NCBI GenBank assembly: GCA_963790545.1
Contig: CAWBPA010000024.1
Coordinates: forward strand, 496,001-560,000
Direction: 5' to 3'
From: DATBJG01 sp963790545
Lineage (GTDB): Bacteria; Acidobacteriota; Vicinamibacteria; Vicinamibacterales; JAMQPK01
Length of the DNA: 64,000 bases
Shown piece after piece: positions 17,333-26,244 of this stretch (positions are counted from its first letter, which is position 1; every line of letters starts with the position of its first letter). The notes under the pieces are model-generated. The model saw nothing but the letters and a program-made list of their open reading frames with translations. It was not told the origin of the DNA and did not search any database. Made by a program: the position numbers and the translations under genes.

Positions 17333-19264
17333 GCGCAAAGTAACGACAGCACCAGGTCGGCGACCCGCGGGCCGACAACGGACGTGAGCTCTTCGCGACT
17401 GGCGCGCCGGACCCCGGCGACACTCCCGAAGCGACGGAGCAACGCGCTCCGGCGGCGCGGTCCGATGCCGGCTACCCCGTCGAGCTCCGACTGAAGGTCG
17501 CGCATCGTGCGCGCGCGCCGGTAAACGTACGGCAAACCGATGCGCTTCGTCGCGGATACGCTGAAGGAGCAGCAGTCCGGCCGAGTCGGTCGGCAGCGCA
17601 ATCGGCGCCAGCGACTGTCTCGCGTAGATCAATTCCTCCTTCTTGGCCAGTCCAACAGCCACCAGGTTGGCCAGGCCAGCGCTCGAGTGCCTGGTACGCT
17701 GACGAGAGCTGCCTTTCCCGCCGTCAATCAGGATGATTCCGGGAAAGGCCCGCCCTGCTCGAGGATTTTTCGATATCGCCTAGGACGACTTCGGACATCG
17801 CGGCAAAATCGTCCGACCTCGAAGAGCATTTACCACAGAGGACACGGAGGACACAGAGTGCTCTTGTTTTCTTGTTTAGGAATGTCTCTGTGGCCTCTGT
17901 GACCTCTGTGGTGATCCCGTTGAGGGTCTCTGAGACCGGCGCGTCGGCCCTGCGCCCTCCGGGTTGATCCCCTTGATACGGAACTTGCGATACTCCCCTT
18001 TCTTCATGCGGCCGGCTTCGCACACGACCATCGAGGCCACGGTTTCGCTGCCCTGAATGGTCGAGATGTCGAAACACTCGATACGCCGCGGAATACCGGG
18101 AAGCGACAGCACCTGACGCAGCGTCTCCAGCGCCTCGTAGTTGGCGACCGCGGGCTCGTTGAATCGGCCGTCGTAGGCGAGCGCGGCGTTCCGATTGGCC
18201 AGCTCGACGAGACCACGGCATCTCCGCGCTTCGGCACCGAGACGGTAACTTTCTGCCCGGCCTTCAGCGACAACCAGGCTTCGAGCACCTCGAGCTCTGC
18301 AGCATCCGGCGCGAGAGGCAGATGAATTCGGGCGGCACGTCACGATCCTCGTAGAACTGCTGCACCGAGGCCTGAAGAATTTCGGCGTCGCTCGTCGCCG
18401 CCCCCGTCTCGGTCGTCAGTTCGATCCGTTCGATCACACGGCCGCGGCGCATCTGAAACACCTGCAGGACGGCCCCGGCCGGCCCCACCTTGAGACCGAA
18501 CGCATCCCGATTGCCGAGTCGCGCCGTCGCAATCTTCTGTTGTCGCTCCTGCAGCGTCTGCACGGTACGGATCGCATCGCGCAGATGGGCGGCCTGTTCG
18601 AATCGTTCGCTGGCTGCGGCGTCCTTCATGCGACTGGTCAGGTCGGCCACGAGTCTCGGTGCGACCGGCGAGAAAAACTGTGTGTTCTGAACCGCCTGCG
18701 CGTACTCCGCAGGTGAACAGAGCACCTCGACACAGGGAGCCACGCACCGTCCGATGTCGTACTCGAGACACGGACGCCCTCGATGGCCGGTGATGACTTC
18801 ATTGCACGATCGGATCCCAAACAGTCGATGGGTCAACCCCATGGTCTTGCGAGCCAACGAGGCCGGGAGAAACGGCCCGGCATAGAAGTTGCCATCGCGC
18901 TCCACCCGGCGCGCCACGAGCACGCGTGGAAATTCCTCGGTCGTCGTCAACTGCAGGTAGGGATAGTTCTTGTCGTCCCTGAGCAGGATGTTGTACTTGG
19001 GGGTCCGCTGCTTGATCAGATGGTTTTCGAGCGCCAGGGCTTCGACCACCGAGTCGGTGACAATGACTTCCAGGCGGGCGGCCTCCTCGAGCAGCGCGTC
19101 GGTCTTGGGGTCGACCCCGGCCGCGCCAAGGTAGCTGCGCACCCGGTCCCGCAGCGAGCGGGCCTTCCCCACATAGATGGATTCGCCCTCAGAATTGAAG
19201 TACAGTAGACCCCGGGCTGTTCCGGGAGCCTGGCAATCTGACTCTTGAGATCCTGGACGGGCAT
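17299..19264 (-). CDS. uvrC: UvrABC excinuclease subunit C, interrupted by a word element
   Basis: About 650 codons across frames. The GIY-YIG nuclease domain appears as PGVY..YFNSEGESIYVGKARSLRD and LEVIVTDSVVEALALENHLI. The Cys-rich region is CLEYDIGRCVAPC and the UVR motif is RMKDAAASERFEQAAHLRDA. The RNase-H-like domain begins IECFDISTIQGSETVASMVV and continues YRKFRIKGI, and the C-terminal helix-hairpin-helix is ELDGVAGIGPRRRSALLRRF. The enzyme makes the two incisions in nucleotide excision repair. Frame changes occur near 19200, 18290, 17940, 17740 and 17600. Between FRIKGINPEG and DDFAAMSEVV lies an 80-bp copy of the CACAGAGG hairpin (17831-17913), and the C-terminus is encoded by another repeat. 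Confidence 0.87.
17831..17913. repeat. Word hairpin, CACAGAGG family, inside uvrC
   Basis: The left arm is TACCACAGAGGACACGG then AGGACACAGAGTG. The right arm is GTCTCTGTGGCCTCTG then TGACCTCTGTGGTG. A 25-base T-rich loop lies between. The uvrC minus-strand frame that continues into DDFAAM is open through the whole element. Other copies lie at 58.0 and 60.25 kb. Confidence 0.88.
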
Positions 19265-19345
19265 GGGCTACCATTCGCCACTTGCAATTTCTGGAGGAGC
19301 CGTACTTATAGCTTACCCTGACGGGCAGGAGACCCGGCCGCGACG

Positions 19346-20007
19346 ATGACCTTTACCGGCGCTATCGGCGCGATTTGCCTCTTTCCTCTTCGCGCGATCA
19401 TTGCTGCGTGCGTCGCGCTGCGCATCCATCCCAACGTCCTGACGTTCACTGGTGTCATCGTCAATGTGGCGGCGGCCTGGGCGCTGGCGGTCGGCCGCTT
19501 TGTGACCGCCGGCGTCCTGATGGTCATCGCGAACATTTTCGACTTCATCGACGGCAAGGTCGCGAAAGACCTGAAGATGGAATCGAAGTTCGGCGGCTTC
19601 TGGGACTCGGTGATGGATCGGTTTTCGGATCTGTCGCTGTTCATCGGGTTGATCGTGCTCTACGCGAGGCTCGACAGCGCCCAATACATCATCATCACCG
19701 CCCTGGCGACGATGTTCTCGGTGATGACGAGTATACGCGGGCACGGGCGGAGTCGCTGATTGACAAGTGCAAGGTCGGGTTCATGGAACGGCCCGAACGG
19801 ATCGTGCTGTTCATGATTGGCGCCTTCACGAATCGAATGGCCGCCGTCCTCTGGGTCATCCTCGTGTTGTCGATCATCACGGTTGCCGACCGCATCTACT
19901 ACACATGGCGCGAGCTGAACGGCAGTCGAAACGTCGAGGAAACGTTGACGGCCGAGTGGCGACAGCAGAAAGCCCGGCGGCAGCAACGGCAAAGGCGGGT
20001 CTCGTGA
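19346..20007 (+). CDS. CDP-alcohol phosphatidyltransferase family protein
   Basis: A 215-codon integral membrane protein with the CDP-alcohol signature as DFIDGKVAKDLKMESKFGGF followed by WDSVMDRFSD. Relative to DGxxARxxxxxxxxGxxxDxxxD, the Arg is replaced by Lys, and the acidic residues that bind the metal-CDP are present. Surrounding helices are LTFTGVIVNVAAAWALAVG and SLFIGLIVLYARLD. After one frame change near 19735 come further helices (RIVLFMIGAFTNRMAAVLWV) and a basic C-terminal tail. It transfers a phosphoalcohol from a CDP-activated lipid or alcohol in phospholipid synthesis; the precise acceptor is unknown. The stop overlaps the start of the next small gene (GTGA). Confidence 0.83.
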
Positions 20008-20195
20008 AAAGGCTGATTACCCTTCCCCTGTTGGTACTGTGGCGGGCGTTCTTCTGGACCTACGATCGCGCGACTGGCAGGACCGATCTGATGGTCATCG
20101 CAATCCTGGCCTTCGTCTGGTTGACGCCGCCGAGTCTGCTTGGCGACCCGGCGGCCCAAGGTGACGGCTGCTCGGCTGGATCCTCGAAAAGCTGA
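20004..20195 (+). CDS. Small membrane protein, unknown
   Basis: Starts at a GTG overlapping the previous stop (GTGA) and reads VKRLITLPLLVLWRAFFWTY, then DLMVIAILAFVWLTPPSLLG: two hydrophobic segments in about 45 residues. The end is uncertain. In another frame the 3' part reads LLGWILEKLKNR, so an indel near 20160 may alter the last residues. Overlap with the phosphatidyltransferase gene suggests a co-transcribed accessory protein. No family recognised. Confidence 0.55.
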   Translation: MKRLITLPLLVLWRAFFWTYDRATGRTDLMVIAILAFVWLTPPSLLGDPAAQGDGCSAGSSKS

Positions 20196-20224
20196 AGAAT
20201 AGGGCGGACGTCAGGCCCCCTACT

Positions 20225-21085
20225 TTATCCCCGCGCGCGACGCTTCCCTTCTGCGCGCGCAGCCGGCTGCTTCACCGCGGTCACGCGGGCCTGAGTCTTT
20301 TTCGACGCGCTCACCGAATCCAGGCTCTTTCGAAGCGCGTCCATCAGATTGACCACCTTCGGCGGCGCCTCAATCTCAGGCGCGACGACTTCCCGCCCGG
20401 CGATCTTGGCATCGATGACCTTGCGGAGCTCGTCTTTGTACTCGTCCTGGTAGGACGCGATATCGAGCGTCTTGTCGAACGTGCCAATGACCTGCTTGGC
20501 AAGCCTCAACTCGTCGGCCTTGACCTGTTTGGGAACGCTCTGCAGTTCGTCGATGGTATCGATGCTCCGAATTTCCGCCGCGTGATGGAGCGTGTACATC
20601 ACCATTCCATTACTTTGCGGTCGCACCGCCACCAGATACTCGCGACCGTACAAGGCAAGCTTGCCCACACCGGCCTTACCGGCCATCCCCTCCCGCATGA
20701 CGGCAAAGGCTTCGGCGGCAACCGGGCCATCGGGCGCCAGATAGTAGGCCCGGTCGATGTAGATGGGATCGATCGCCTTGTCGTCGGCAAACTGCTTGAG
20801 CTCGATCACCCGCGTCGAAACAGGCCGTACCTTGTCCACGTCTTCTTCCGTCAGGACCACGTAGTGCCCTTTTTCGAACTCGTAGCCCTTGACGAGATCG
20901 GTATTGGGTACCTCGCGCTCACACTTGGGACACCACCGTTTTTGCTGGATGCGTGTCCGGCATTCCCCATGAAGCTGGTTGAAGGAAATCGTGCCGGCAG
21001 ACTCGGTTGCCGGATAAACCTTGATGGGAATATTGACCAGACTGACCTTCAGATACCCCTTCCAAGTTGGACGCACTGCCATCAT
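20225..21085 (-). CDS. ku: Ku protein of bacterial non-homologous end joining
   Basis: A 286-residue single-domain bacterial Ku. WKGYLKVSLVNIPIKVYPAT begins the core, and CRTRIQQKRWCPKCEREVP carries the conserved cysteines. GYEFEKGHYVVLTEEDVDKV, DPIYIDRAYYLAPDG and the C-terminal core YQDEYKDELRKVIDAKIAGR follow. A Lys/Arg/Ala-rich tail ends the protein, as in many bacterial Ku proteins. It forms a ring on DNA ends and recruits ligase LigD, which is not in this window. The ATG at 21085 follows a G-rich ribosome-binding stretch (AGGGGGTAA). It is the first gene from the left after the indel-rich region to be fully intact. Confidence 0.95.
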   Translation of the reverse strand: MMAVRPTWKGYLKVSLVNIPIKVYPATESAGTISFNQLHGECRTRIQQKRWCPKCEREVPNTDLVKGYEFEKGHYVVLTEEDVDKVRPVSTRVIELKQFADDKAIDPIYIDRAYYLAPDGPVAAEAFAVMREGMAGKAGVGKLALYGREYLVAVRPQSNGMVMYTLHHAAEIRSIDTIDELQSVPKQVKADELRLAKQVIGTFDKTLDIASYQDEYKDELRKVIDAKIAGREVVAPEIEAPPKVVNLMDALRKSLDSVSASKKTQARVTAVKQPAARAEGKRRARG

Positions 21086-21127
21086 TTACCCCCTGTGTCA
21101 GTTAGACGACAGTATGCGCCATTTCAG

Positions 21128-21198
21128 GCAAGGAGGGGGGTTAAGGGTTAGGAGGGTTGAACACTTAACCCCTCCTAACCCAACCCTTCCTAACCCAT
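21128..21198. repeat. Word hairpin, CCTAACC family (complete)
   Basis: The left arm GGAGGGGGGTTAAGGGTTAG then GAGGGTT and the right arm CTTAACCCCTCCTAACCC then AACCCTTCCTAACCC fold back with a short loop around GAACA. It lies between the M28 peptidase stop and the Ku start. It shares its word with the arrays on either side of vapBC. Confidence 0.88.
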
Positions 21199-21201
21199 CT
21201 T

Positions 21202-22572
21202 CTAGTTGGCGAGCTTGATGTCGGGATCGCGGCGAGAAGGTGCGACGTACACGCTGACCAGGCTTTCGTGGCCGCTCGCGTCCACGGCAGCAACGCCAAT
21301 CACGACATCGTCGATTGAGACCTGGCGCAGGACGAATTGTGTGACGTTGCCGACAAGTTGCTGATGTTGCCAGTCGTTCTCCCACGCGTCACGCCAGTAC
21401 ACGCGATACGCGATCGCCCCGGGGGATGCCACCCATCGGAGGTTCGCGTCGTACCCGGACGGTTGACGTCCGATGAGCGGCTGTCCACGCTCGGAAGTCA
21501 CAGCAGGTGCCGGAGGCGCGAGCGCGAGCGCCGCGATGGCTGCCGCGTTCACGCGCGCGTTCTGTGCCAGATAGGCGAAGTCCACACCGTCCAGCGTATC
21601 GCTGGCCGTATGCTGCCTGTCGAGGTTTTCATTCGATTCACGAAACACGATCGCCGGATAGCCGAATTGATTGAAGGAGGAGTGATCGCTCCCGCGGCTG
21701 AATCGATCTGGACGCGCCATGAGACGGATCCCGTGAGAAGGGACATAGACGGCCGAGACCCTTCGAATGTAGCGCGCCAGCGATCGAGACATGGAATCCT
21801 CAGGACCCTCTGAGTACACGCGGACACTCCCACTGTTGACAACTCCGTTTCCGCCGCGCGAGCCGCCGACGATATCGTTATTGAAGACAGCCTCGACGAC
21901 GACGCCGTCCGCCGTGATGCGCCGCGCATGCGCACGCGACCCCACGAGGCCTTGTTCTTCGCCCGCCAACAGCATGAAGACGAGCGTTGCATCGAAGTCG
22001 ATGCCGCTCTCCGCAAATCTCCGCGCCAGCTCCATCGCGAGTACGGTGCCACTGCCGTTGTCGTCCGCTCCCGGAGCGTCCACGTCGTAGTCCTGGCCGG
22101 GCTGCTCCATCGCGCTGAAACCAGGTGGCGGCGGCACTGGCGTCACCACCGCCGCGGTTTGTCCGGGAATGTTCAGCGAATCGTAATGAGCGGTGACGTA
22201 GATCCGGCGCGCACTACGGCCCGGCAAAATTGCCATCACGTTGTGCAGCTCCAGCTCGCGGGTGACCCGTCCCTGGGGCGCGAGCCGATAGGTGTCGAGC
22301 CTCACCTGGAGCTTTGGTGTCGAGCCCCTGAGCTCGTCGAAGATCCATTGCCGAGCGGCGCCGATGCCCCGCGTGAGCGATAACGGATTGGATAACGTAC
22401 TGCGGGTGCCGAACGACGTCAGCGTCGTCAGAAGCTGGCGCAGTCGATCAACCGAAATCGATCCCACAAGCTGCTCGATGCGCAGGTCCGCTTCAGGCCG
22501 CGGACCGTCCTGCGCGGGCAGCGAGCGAGTAATTAACAGGAGGACAAAAACAGCCAGTAGCAACCGGTTCAC
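21202..22572 (-). CDS. Secreted M28-family metallopeptidase (aminopeptidase-like)
   Basis: 456 residues. A signal peptide (NRLLLAVFVLLLITRSLPA) is followed by an M28 zinc-peptidase domain: IYVTAHYDS with the first zinc histidine, VDAPGADDNGSGTVLAMELA with the bridging Asp, and MLLAGEEQGLVGSRAHAR with the catalytic/zinc Glu pair. RPDRFSRGSDHSSFNQFGYP carries the last ligands. The ~100 C-terminal residues look like a fibronectin/Ig-type beta domain (LRWVASPGAIAYRVYWRD). It is probably an extracytoplasmic aminopeptidase that degrades peptides. It is intact and in one frame. Confidence 0.92.
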   Translation of the reverse strand: MNRLLLAVFVLLLITRSLPAQDGPRPEADLRIEQLVGSISVDRLRQLLTTLTSFGTRSTLSNPLSLTRGIGAARQWIFDELRGSTPKLQVRLDTYRLAPQGRVTRELELHNVMAILPGRSARRIYVTAHYDSLNIPGQTAAVVTPVPPPPGFSAMEQPGQDYDVDAPGADDNGSGTVLAMELARRFAESGIDFDATLVFMLLAGEEQGLVGSRAHARRITADGVVVEAVFNNDIVGGSRGGNGVVNSGSVRVYSEGPEDSMSRSLARYIRRVSAVYVPSHGIRLMARPDRFSRGSDHSSFNQFGYPAIVFRESNENLDRQHTASDTLDGVDFAYLAQNARVNAAAIAALALAPPAPAVTSERGQPLIGRQPSGYDANLRWVASPGAIAYRVYWRDAWENDWQHQQLVGNVTQFVLRQVSIDDVVIGVAAVDASGHESLVSVYVAPSRRDPDIKLAN

Positions 22573-22587
22573 GGCCCCATCCTCCCT

Positions 22588-23148
22588 TTAAACGTCCTCC
22601 CTCTCATCGTGCGTTTCGAGATTGAGGCCGGTGCCGCTGAAGTGAATGTCGTGGGCGGCAATCTTGTCGTGCAGCAAGCGCCGGGCCGCAGCGTAATGAC
22701 GGCCAGGCACGGTGAGTCGGCGCGCCAGCTTTCGGATGCGCGACACAATGACCAGTGTGGGCTCCCGTTCCTCGCGCCAGGTGATGCCGCCAATGTTCGA
22801 ATAAGGAATGAATCCGGTCTCGGCCCAAATGCCGTCCTCGTAAAATCCGCGCCCAATCATGCGGCTCAGCGGAGAGGCGCACGCATAATAGAAAAACATC
22901 ATCCCGACGCCAAACACCTGGATTGGCGACCACGGCAGGACGACGACGTCGATATAGAGCAAGAGACCGAGGACAACCGCCATCACAAGTAGCAATCCGG
23001 AGTAGGGCGGCCGACGACCAGGCCAGGTCAGCAAGGCCTTGGAACGGCGTTTCAGAAATCGAAGGCTGTCGACAAAGATGCGCAGGTTGGCCGCAAGGTA
23101 TCCGAGGCCGAACAAGAAGAGCGCGGGGCCAACAAGATCACCCAACAC
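22588..23148 (-). CDS. Membrane protein of unknown function
   Basis: 186 residues with hydrophobic helices at about residues 3-22 (VGPALFLFGLGYLAANLRIF), 48-66 (YSGLLLVMAVVLGLLLYIDV) and 72-92. A C-terminal cytosolic part follows, with a short PH-like pattern: GRGFYEDGIWAETGFIPYSN then IGGITWREEREPTLVIVSR. The pattern of a basal strand (xxGIxxxxxFIPYxxIxxxxW) resembles DUF5673-type domains, but I would not assign it firmly. It is intact and lies between tdk and the M28 peptidase on the same strand. Confidence 0.7.
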   Translation of the reverse strand: MLGDLVGPALFLFGLGYLAANLRIFVDSLRFLKRRSKALLTWPGRRPPYSGLLLVMAVVLGLLLYIDVVVLPWSPIQVFGVGMMFFYYACASPLSRMIGRGFYEDGIWAETGFIPYSNIGGITWREEREPTLVIVSRIRKLARRLTVPGRHYAAARRLLHDKIAAHDIHFSGTGLNLETHDEREDV

Positions 23149-23161
23149 ACGCTAATAATAA

Positions 23162-23218
23162 CAAGAGCACTGACGAGTGACGAGTGGCCCTTATCCTTTG
23201 ACCTTATCCTTTGACTGC
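23162..23218. repeat. Word element GTCAAAGGATAAG x2 plus TGACGAGTGACGAGTGG
   Basis: On the minus strand GTCAAAGGATAAG is repeated twice at 23193-23218, followed by CCACTCGTCACTCGTCA. The first part encodes the C-terminus of thymidine kinase. I see no complementary arm, so it may be a degenerate half element. Confidence 0.65.
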
Positions 23219-23793
23219 CCGGCCAGCGTGGGATCGAAACATCGGCGACACCGTGCTTCGTACGTCCCTTGCGCGCCGAGCAGGACTCGCTCGCTGCTGG
23301 CAACGAGTCGCTGCGTATGACTCGCCGGGTGGCCGCAGACGACGCAAATTGCATGGGTCTTGGTGATGTACTCGGCAATCGCCAGGAGCTGCGGCATGGG
23401 CTCGAACGGCCGACCGAGGTAATCCTGATCGAGTCCCGCCACGATCACCCGCGTGCCTCGGTTCGCCAGCGCGTCGCAGACGGCCGGCAACCCGACGTCG
23501 AAGAACTGACCTTCGTCAATGCCCACGACTTCTGTGTCGGCATCAACCGCATCCAACAGCTGGGCCGAGTTCGAGACGTTGCGCGATTCCATCCGCATTT
23601 CGCTGTGCGACACGATCTGGTTCTCAGCGTATCGGTCGTCGAGCCCGGGCTTGAAGATCTGCACTTTCTGGCGGGCGATCTGGGCGCGGCGCAGCCGGCG
23701 AATCAGCTCTTCGCTCTTGCCGCTGAACATGCTGCCGGTAATGACTTCGATCCAGCCGTGGGTGGTGTGGTGTCGGACATCCATCGGAGACAT
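23191..23793 (-). CDS. tdk: Thymidine kinase (type II)
   Basis: 200 residues with the P-loop GWIEVITGSMFSGKSEELIR, the DEGQF motif (VVGIDEGQFFDVGL) and the lasso/zinc region with paired cysteines ICVVCGHPASHTQRL and YEARCRRCF. The enzyme phosphorylates thymidine for nucleotide salvage. The ATG at 23793 (MSPMDVRHH) gives a slightly long N-terminus; MDVRHH is an alternative. The last residues (QSKDKVKG, stop) are encoded by two direct copies of the word GTCAAAGGATAAG, so the end of the protein is repeat-derived. The GTAGCG hairpin pair lies just upstream. Confidence 0.95.
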   Translation of the reverse strand: MSPMDVRHHTTHGWIEVITGSMFSGKSEELIRRLRRAQIARQKVQIFKPGLDDRYAENQIVSHSEMRMESRNVSNSAQLLDAVDADTEVVGIDEGQFFDVGLPAVCDALANRGTRVIVAGLDQDYLGRPFEPMPQLLAIAEYITKTHAICVVCGHPASHTQRLVASSERVLLGAQGTYEARCRRCFDPTLAGQSKDKVKG

Positions 23794-23795
23794 GC

Positions 23796-23850
23796 GTAGC
23801 GCGGACCCTTGAGGGTCCGCGTGTCGCGGGCTTTAAAAGGCCCGCGCTAC
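23796..23850. repeat. Double hairpin bounded by GTAGCGCG / CGCGCTAC
   Basis: GTAGC leads into a first hairpin, GCGGACCCTTGAGGGTCCGC (23801-23820), then a second, CGGGC-TTTAAAAG-GCCCG (23827-23844), and closes with CGCGCTAC, the complement of the lead. It lies between the tdk start and the EF-P stop. Relatives lie at 32310, 35981, 42811 and 42880. Confidence 0.88.
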
Positions 23851-23866
23851 GTCTACCCTCTGTCCT

Positions 23867-24430
23867 CTACACTCGAGACTGATACTCTCCAGTCTCCGTA
23901 TTCACCCGGATCCGATCGCCGGCATTGACGAAGGGAGGCACCTGGACGACCAGGCCAGTCTCCAGGCGGGCGGGTTTGACCTGTGCGCTCGCCGTCGCGC
24001 CCTTGATGCCAGGCACCGTGTCCTCCACCAGGAGATCGACGGTCTGCGGCAGCTCGATGCCAACCGGCTCGGTTCCGTAGAACTCGACTCTGATCGACAT
24101 GTCGGCGATGAGGTAGTTGACCGAATCGCCCAAGACGTCGCGATCGATGTGGATTTGTTCGTACGTCGACGTATCCATGAAGTGGTACGACGACCCGTCC
24201 GCGTAGAGATACAGCATTTCCCGCTCGTCGAGCGTGGCACGTTCGACGTCGTCCTCCGACCGGAACTTGTGGTCGCTCAGCGCCTGTGACCGAATGTTGC
24301 GTAGGCGAGCCTGCACCATTCCGCGCTTGTTGCCCGGCGTCAGATGGTGGAGGTCGAGGATCTTGAAGAGATCCGACCCCATTTTGATGAGCATGCCTTT
24401 CCGCAGTCGAGTCGCTTGAATCGAAGCCAT
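23867..24430 (-). CDS. efp: Elongation factor P
   Basis: 187 residues in one frame, starting MASIQATRLRKGMLIKMGSD. Domain I carries the conserved loop that inserts next to the P-site tRNA, here TPGNKRGMVQARLRN, with a lysine at the tip position that is post-translationally modified in some bacteria. Domains II/III show YLYADGSSYHFMDTSTYEQI, VEFYGTEPVGIELPQTVDL and the C-terminal signature VVQVPPFVNAGDRIRVNTET. EF-P rescues ribosomes stalled at proline runs. No EF-P modification enzyme is seen in the window. Confidence 0.95.
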   Translation of the reverse strand: MASIQATRLRKGMLIKMGSDLFKILDLHHLTPGNKRGMVQARLRNIRSQALSDHKFRSEDDVERATLDEREMLYLYADGSSYHFMDTSTYEQIHIDRDVLGDSVNYLIADMSIRVEFYGTEPVGIELPQTVDLLVEDTVPGIKGATASAQVKPARLETGLVVQVPPFVNAGDRIRVNTETGEYQSRV

Positions 24431-24525
24431 CAGAATTGTCGAGGATGAAGTTGAAGGTGGCGGACGAGCAACCTTGTCTGTATATCCTTGCAATCGTAGC
24501 ACATATCGTGAGGCTCGACCAAAAC

Positions 24526-24942
24526 ATGCTACGATTTGGCGTGGCATTTGCGCATTGGGATCCGTTCCGCGATCTGCTGACATTGCAAGAACGACTCGAC
24601 GCCCTGACGAGTGAACGGACTGCAGGCTGGGCTCCGCCGGTCGACCTCTTCGAGACGGCGGATCACTATCAAATGATTGCCGAGGTCCCGGGGTTGACGC
24701 GAGAACAGATTCGGGTGCAGGTCCAGAACGGTATTCTCACAATAGAGGGTGAACGATCAGTTGCATGTTTGCCGTGCGAGCAGCACCACCGGGTCGAGCG
24801 CGGTCATGGATGGTTTTCCCGATCTTTTCAACTCCACGAACCCATCGACTCCGACGCTATTGACGCCGACCTGCGTGATGGAATCCTGACCATTAGGGTG
24901 TTGAAGCGGTCCCAGGAAACTCGCCGGATTCCGGTGCGATAG
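24526..24942 (+). CDS. Hsp20 / alpha-crystallin family small heat-shock protein
   Basis: 138 residues. A short N-terminal region (HWDPFRDLLTLQERLDAL) is followed by an alpha-crystallin domain: PPVDLFETADHYQMIAEVPG, then GILTIEGERS, GWFSRSFQLHEPIDSDAIDA and the terminal DGILTIRVLKRSQETRRIPV, which includes the I-x-V motif that docks neighbouring subunits. It is an ATP-independent holdase. The ATG at 24526 is preferred; a GTG at 24541 is possible. It is divergent from efp, with ~95 bases between that must hold both promoters. No clear CIRCE or HAIR element is seen. Confidence 0.9.
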   Translation: MLRFGVAFAHWDPFRDLLTLQERLDALTSERTAGWAPPVDLFETADHYQMIAEVPGLTREQIRVQVQNGILTIEGERSVACLPCEQHHRVERGHGWFSRSFQLHEPIDSDAIDADLRDGILTIRVLKRSQETRRIPVR

Positions 24943-25062
24943 CTCGTTGGTCGGGGTCGGTCGCGCGATTCCCTCAGTGCGCCTGCCGTGAGAATCCGAG
25001 TGCCTTTTCCTCTGCTATAGTGGGTTTCTCGCCCGTCTATCCTCAGGTGACGCTCATGGGTG

Positions 25063-26244
25063 ATGATGATACGACGTGCTGCTCTCGCGATTTTGCTCGT
25101 CGGCGCCGGGCTGGTGGCCGGTCTCGTTCTCACGGGACGAATGCGTTCAGCGGAAGACGGAACTGCGGCCATCCAGAACTCGACCGGTGGGACCACCAGT
25201 CAAGGACCTGCCGCAGCCAGTGCCCGTCAACCCGCGGTGCTGCCCGATTTGAGCAGCGTGGCCGAACGGGCGGTCAAGGGTGTCGTCAATATTTCGTCCG
25301 TCCAGTCGGTGCGTCGCCGAATGCCGACGCCATTTGAGTCGGACCCATTCTTCCGTCAGTTCTTCGGAGATCCGAATGACCTCTTCGGCCCACGCAGCCG
25401 GCGGGCACTCAGTCTGGGTTCGGGAGTCATCGTGTCATCGGACGGCTACGTCGTGACCAACAGCCACGTGGTCGGGCAGAACGATCCTGCGGTCACGGTG
25501 TCCTTCGGCGACAGACGCGAGATCCCCGCGAAAATAGTCGGGTTGGATCCGGCAACCGATCTGGCCGTGTTGAAGCTCAACGAAAAGAATCTTCCGATCG
25601 TTCCGTGGGGAAGTTCGGACACGCTGAAAGTCGGTGAGTGGGTCCTCGCCATCGGCAGCCCGTTTCAGCTGAATCAGACGGTGACTCTCGGTATCGTCAG
25701 CGCGCTAGGCCGGGCAAATGTCGGTTTCGCCGAATACGAGAACTTCATTCAAACCGACGCGGCCATCAATCCCGGAAACTCGGGCGGGGCGCTCGTCAAC
25801 GTTCGCGGCCAGCTCGTTGGCATCAACACCGGAATCGTCAGTCAAAGTGGCGGGTACCAAGGTGTCGGGTTCGCGGTACCGAGTGAGCTCACGCGACGTG
25901 TGATTGATGACCTGATTCAGCATGGCGAAGTTCGACGGGGGTCGTTTGGCTACATCGAGGTGGAACCGGTCACGACCCTGCTCGCCACGCGGCTTGGACT
26001 CAAGGATACGGTGGGTGCGCTTGTGACCGGCGTCCATGTCGCCAGCCAGGCGTACAAGGCGGGGATGGAAGCGGGCGACGTCGTGGTCTCCTTCAACGGT
26101 CAAAAGGTTCAGGATCCTGGCCACCTCGTGCGGCTGGTTTTCGACGCGCCCATCGGCAGCACGGCTCGCGTCGGTGTCGTTCGGAACGGACGAACGATTG
26201 AGTTGCGCGTGGCCATTGGCGCGCAACGGGAGATCTCACGATGA
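25063..26244 (+). CDS. Periplasmic HtrA-type serine protease (one PDZ domain)
   Basis: About 393 residues. An N-terminal anchor (RRAALAILLVGAGLVAGLVL) is followed by the chymotrypsin-like domain with the catalytic triad visible as TNSHVVG (His), DPATDLAVLKL (Asp) and NPGNSGGALV (Ser). One PDZ domain follows (GALVTGVHVASQAYKAGMEA, GDVVVSFNGQKVQDPGHLVR). It is a quality-control protease/chaperone of the envelope. GTG ATG ATG at the start leaves 25060, 25063 or 25066 possible. Its last bases overlap the start of the aminopeptidase gene (ATGA), suggesting an operon. Confidence 0.93.
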   Translation: MMIRRAALAILLVGAGLVAGLVLTGRMRSAEDGTAAIQNSTGGTTSQGPAAASARQPAVLPDLSSVAERAVKGVVNISSVQSVRRRMPTPFESDPFFRQFFGDPNDLFGPRSRRALSLGSGVIVSSDGYVVTNSHVVGQNDPAVTVSFGDRREIPAKIVGLDPATDLAVLKLNEKNLPIVPWGSSDTLKVGEWVLAIGSPFQLNQTVTLGIVSALGRANVGFAEYENFIQTDAAINPGNSGGALVNVRGQLVGINTGIVSQSGGYQGVGFAVPSELTRRVIDDLIQHGEVRRGSFGYIEVEPVTTLLATRLGLKDTVGALVTGVHVASQAYKAGMEAGDVVVSFNGQKVQDPGHLVRLVFDAPIGSTARVGVVRNGRTIELRVAIGAQREISR

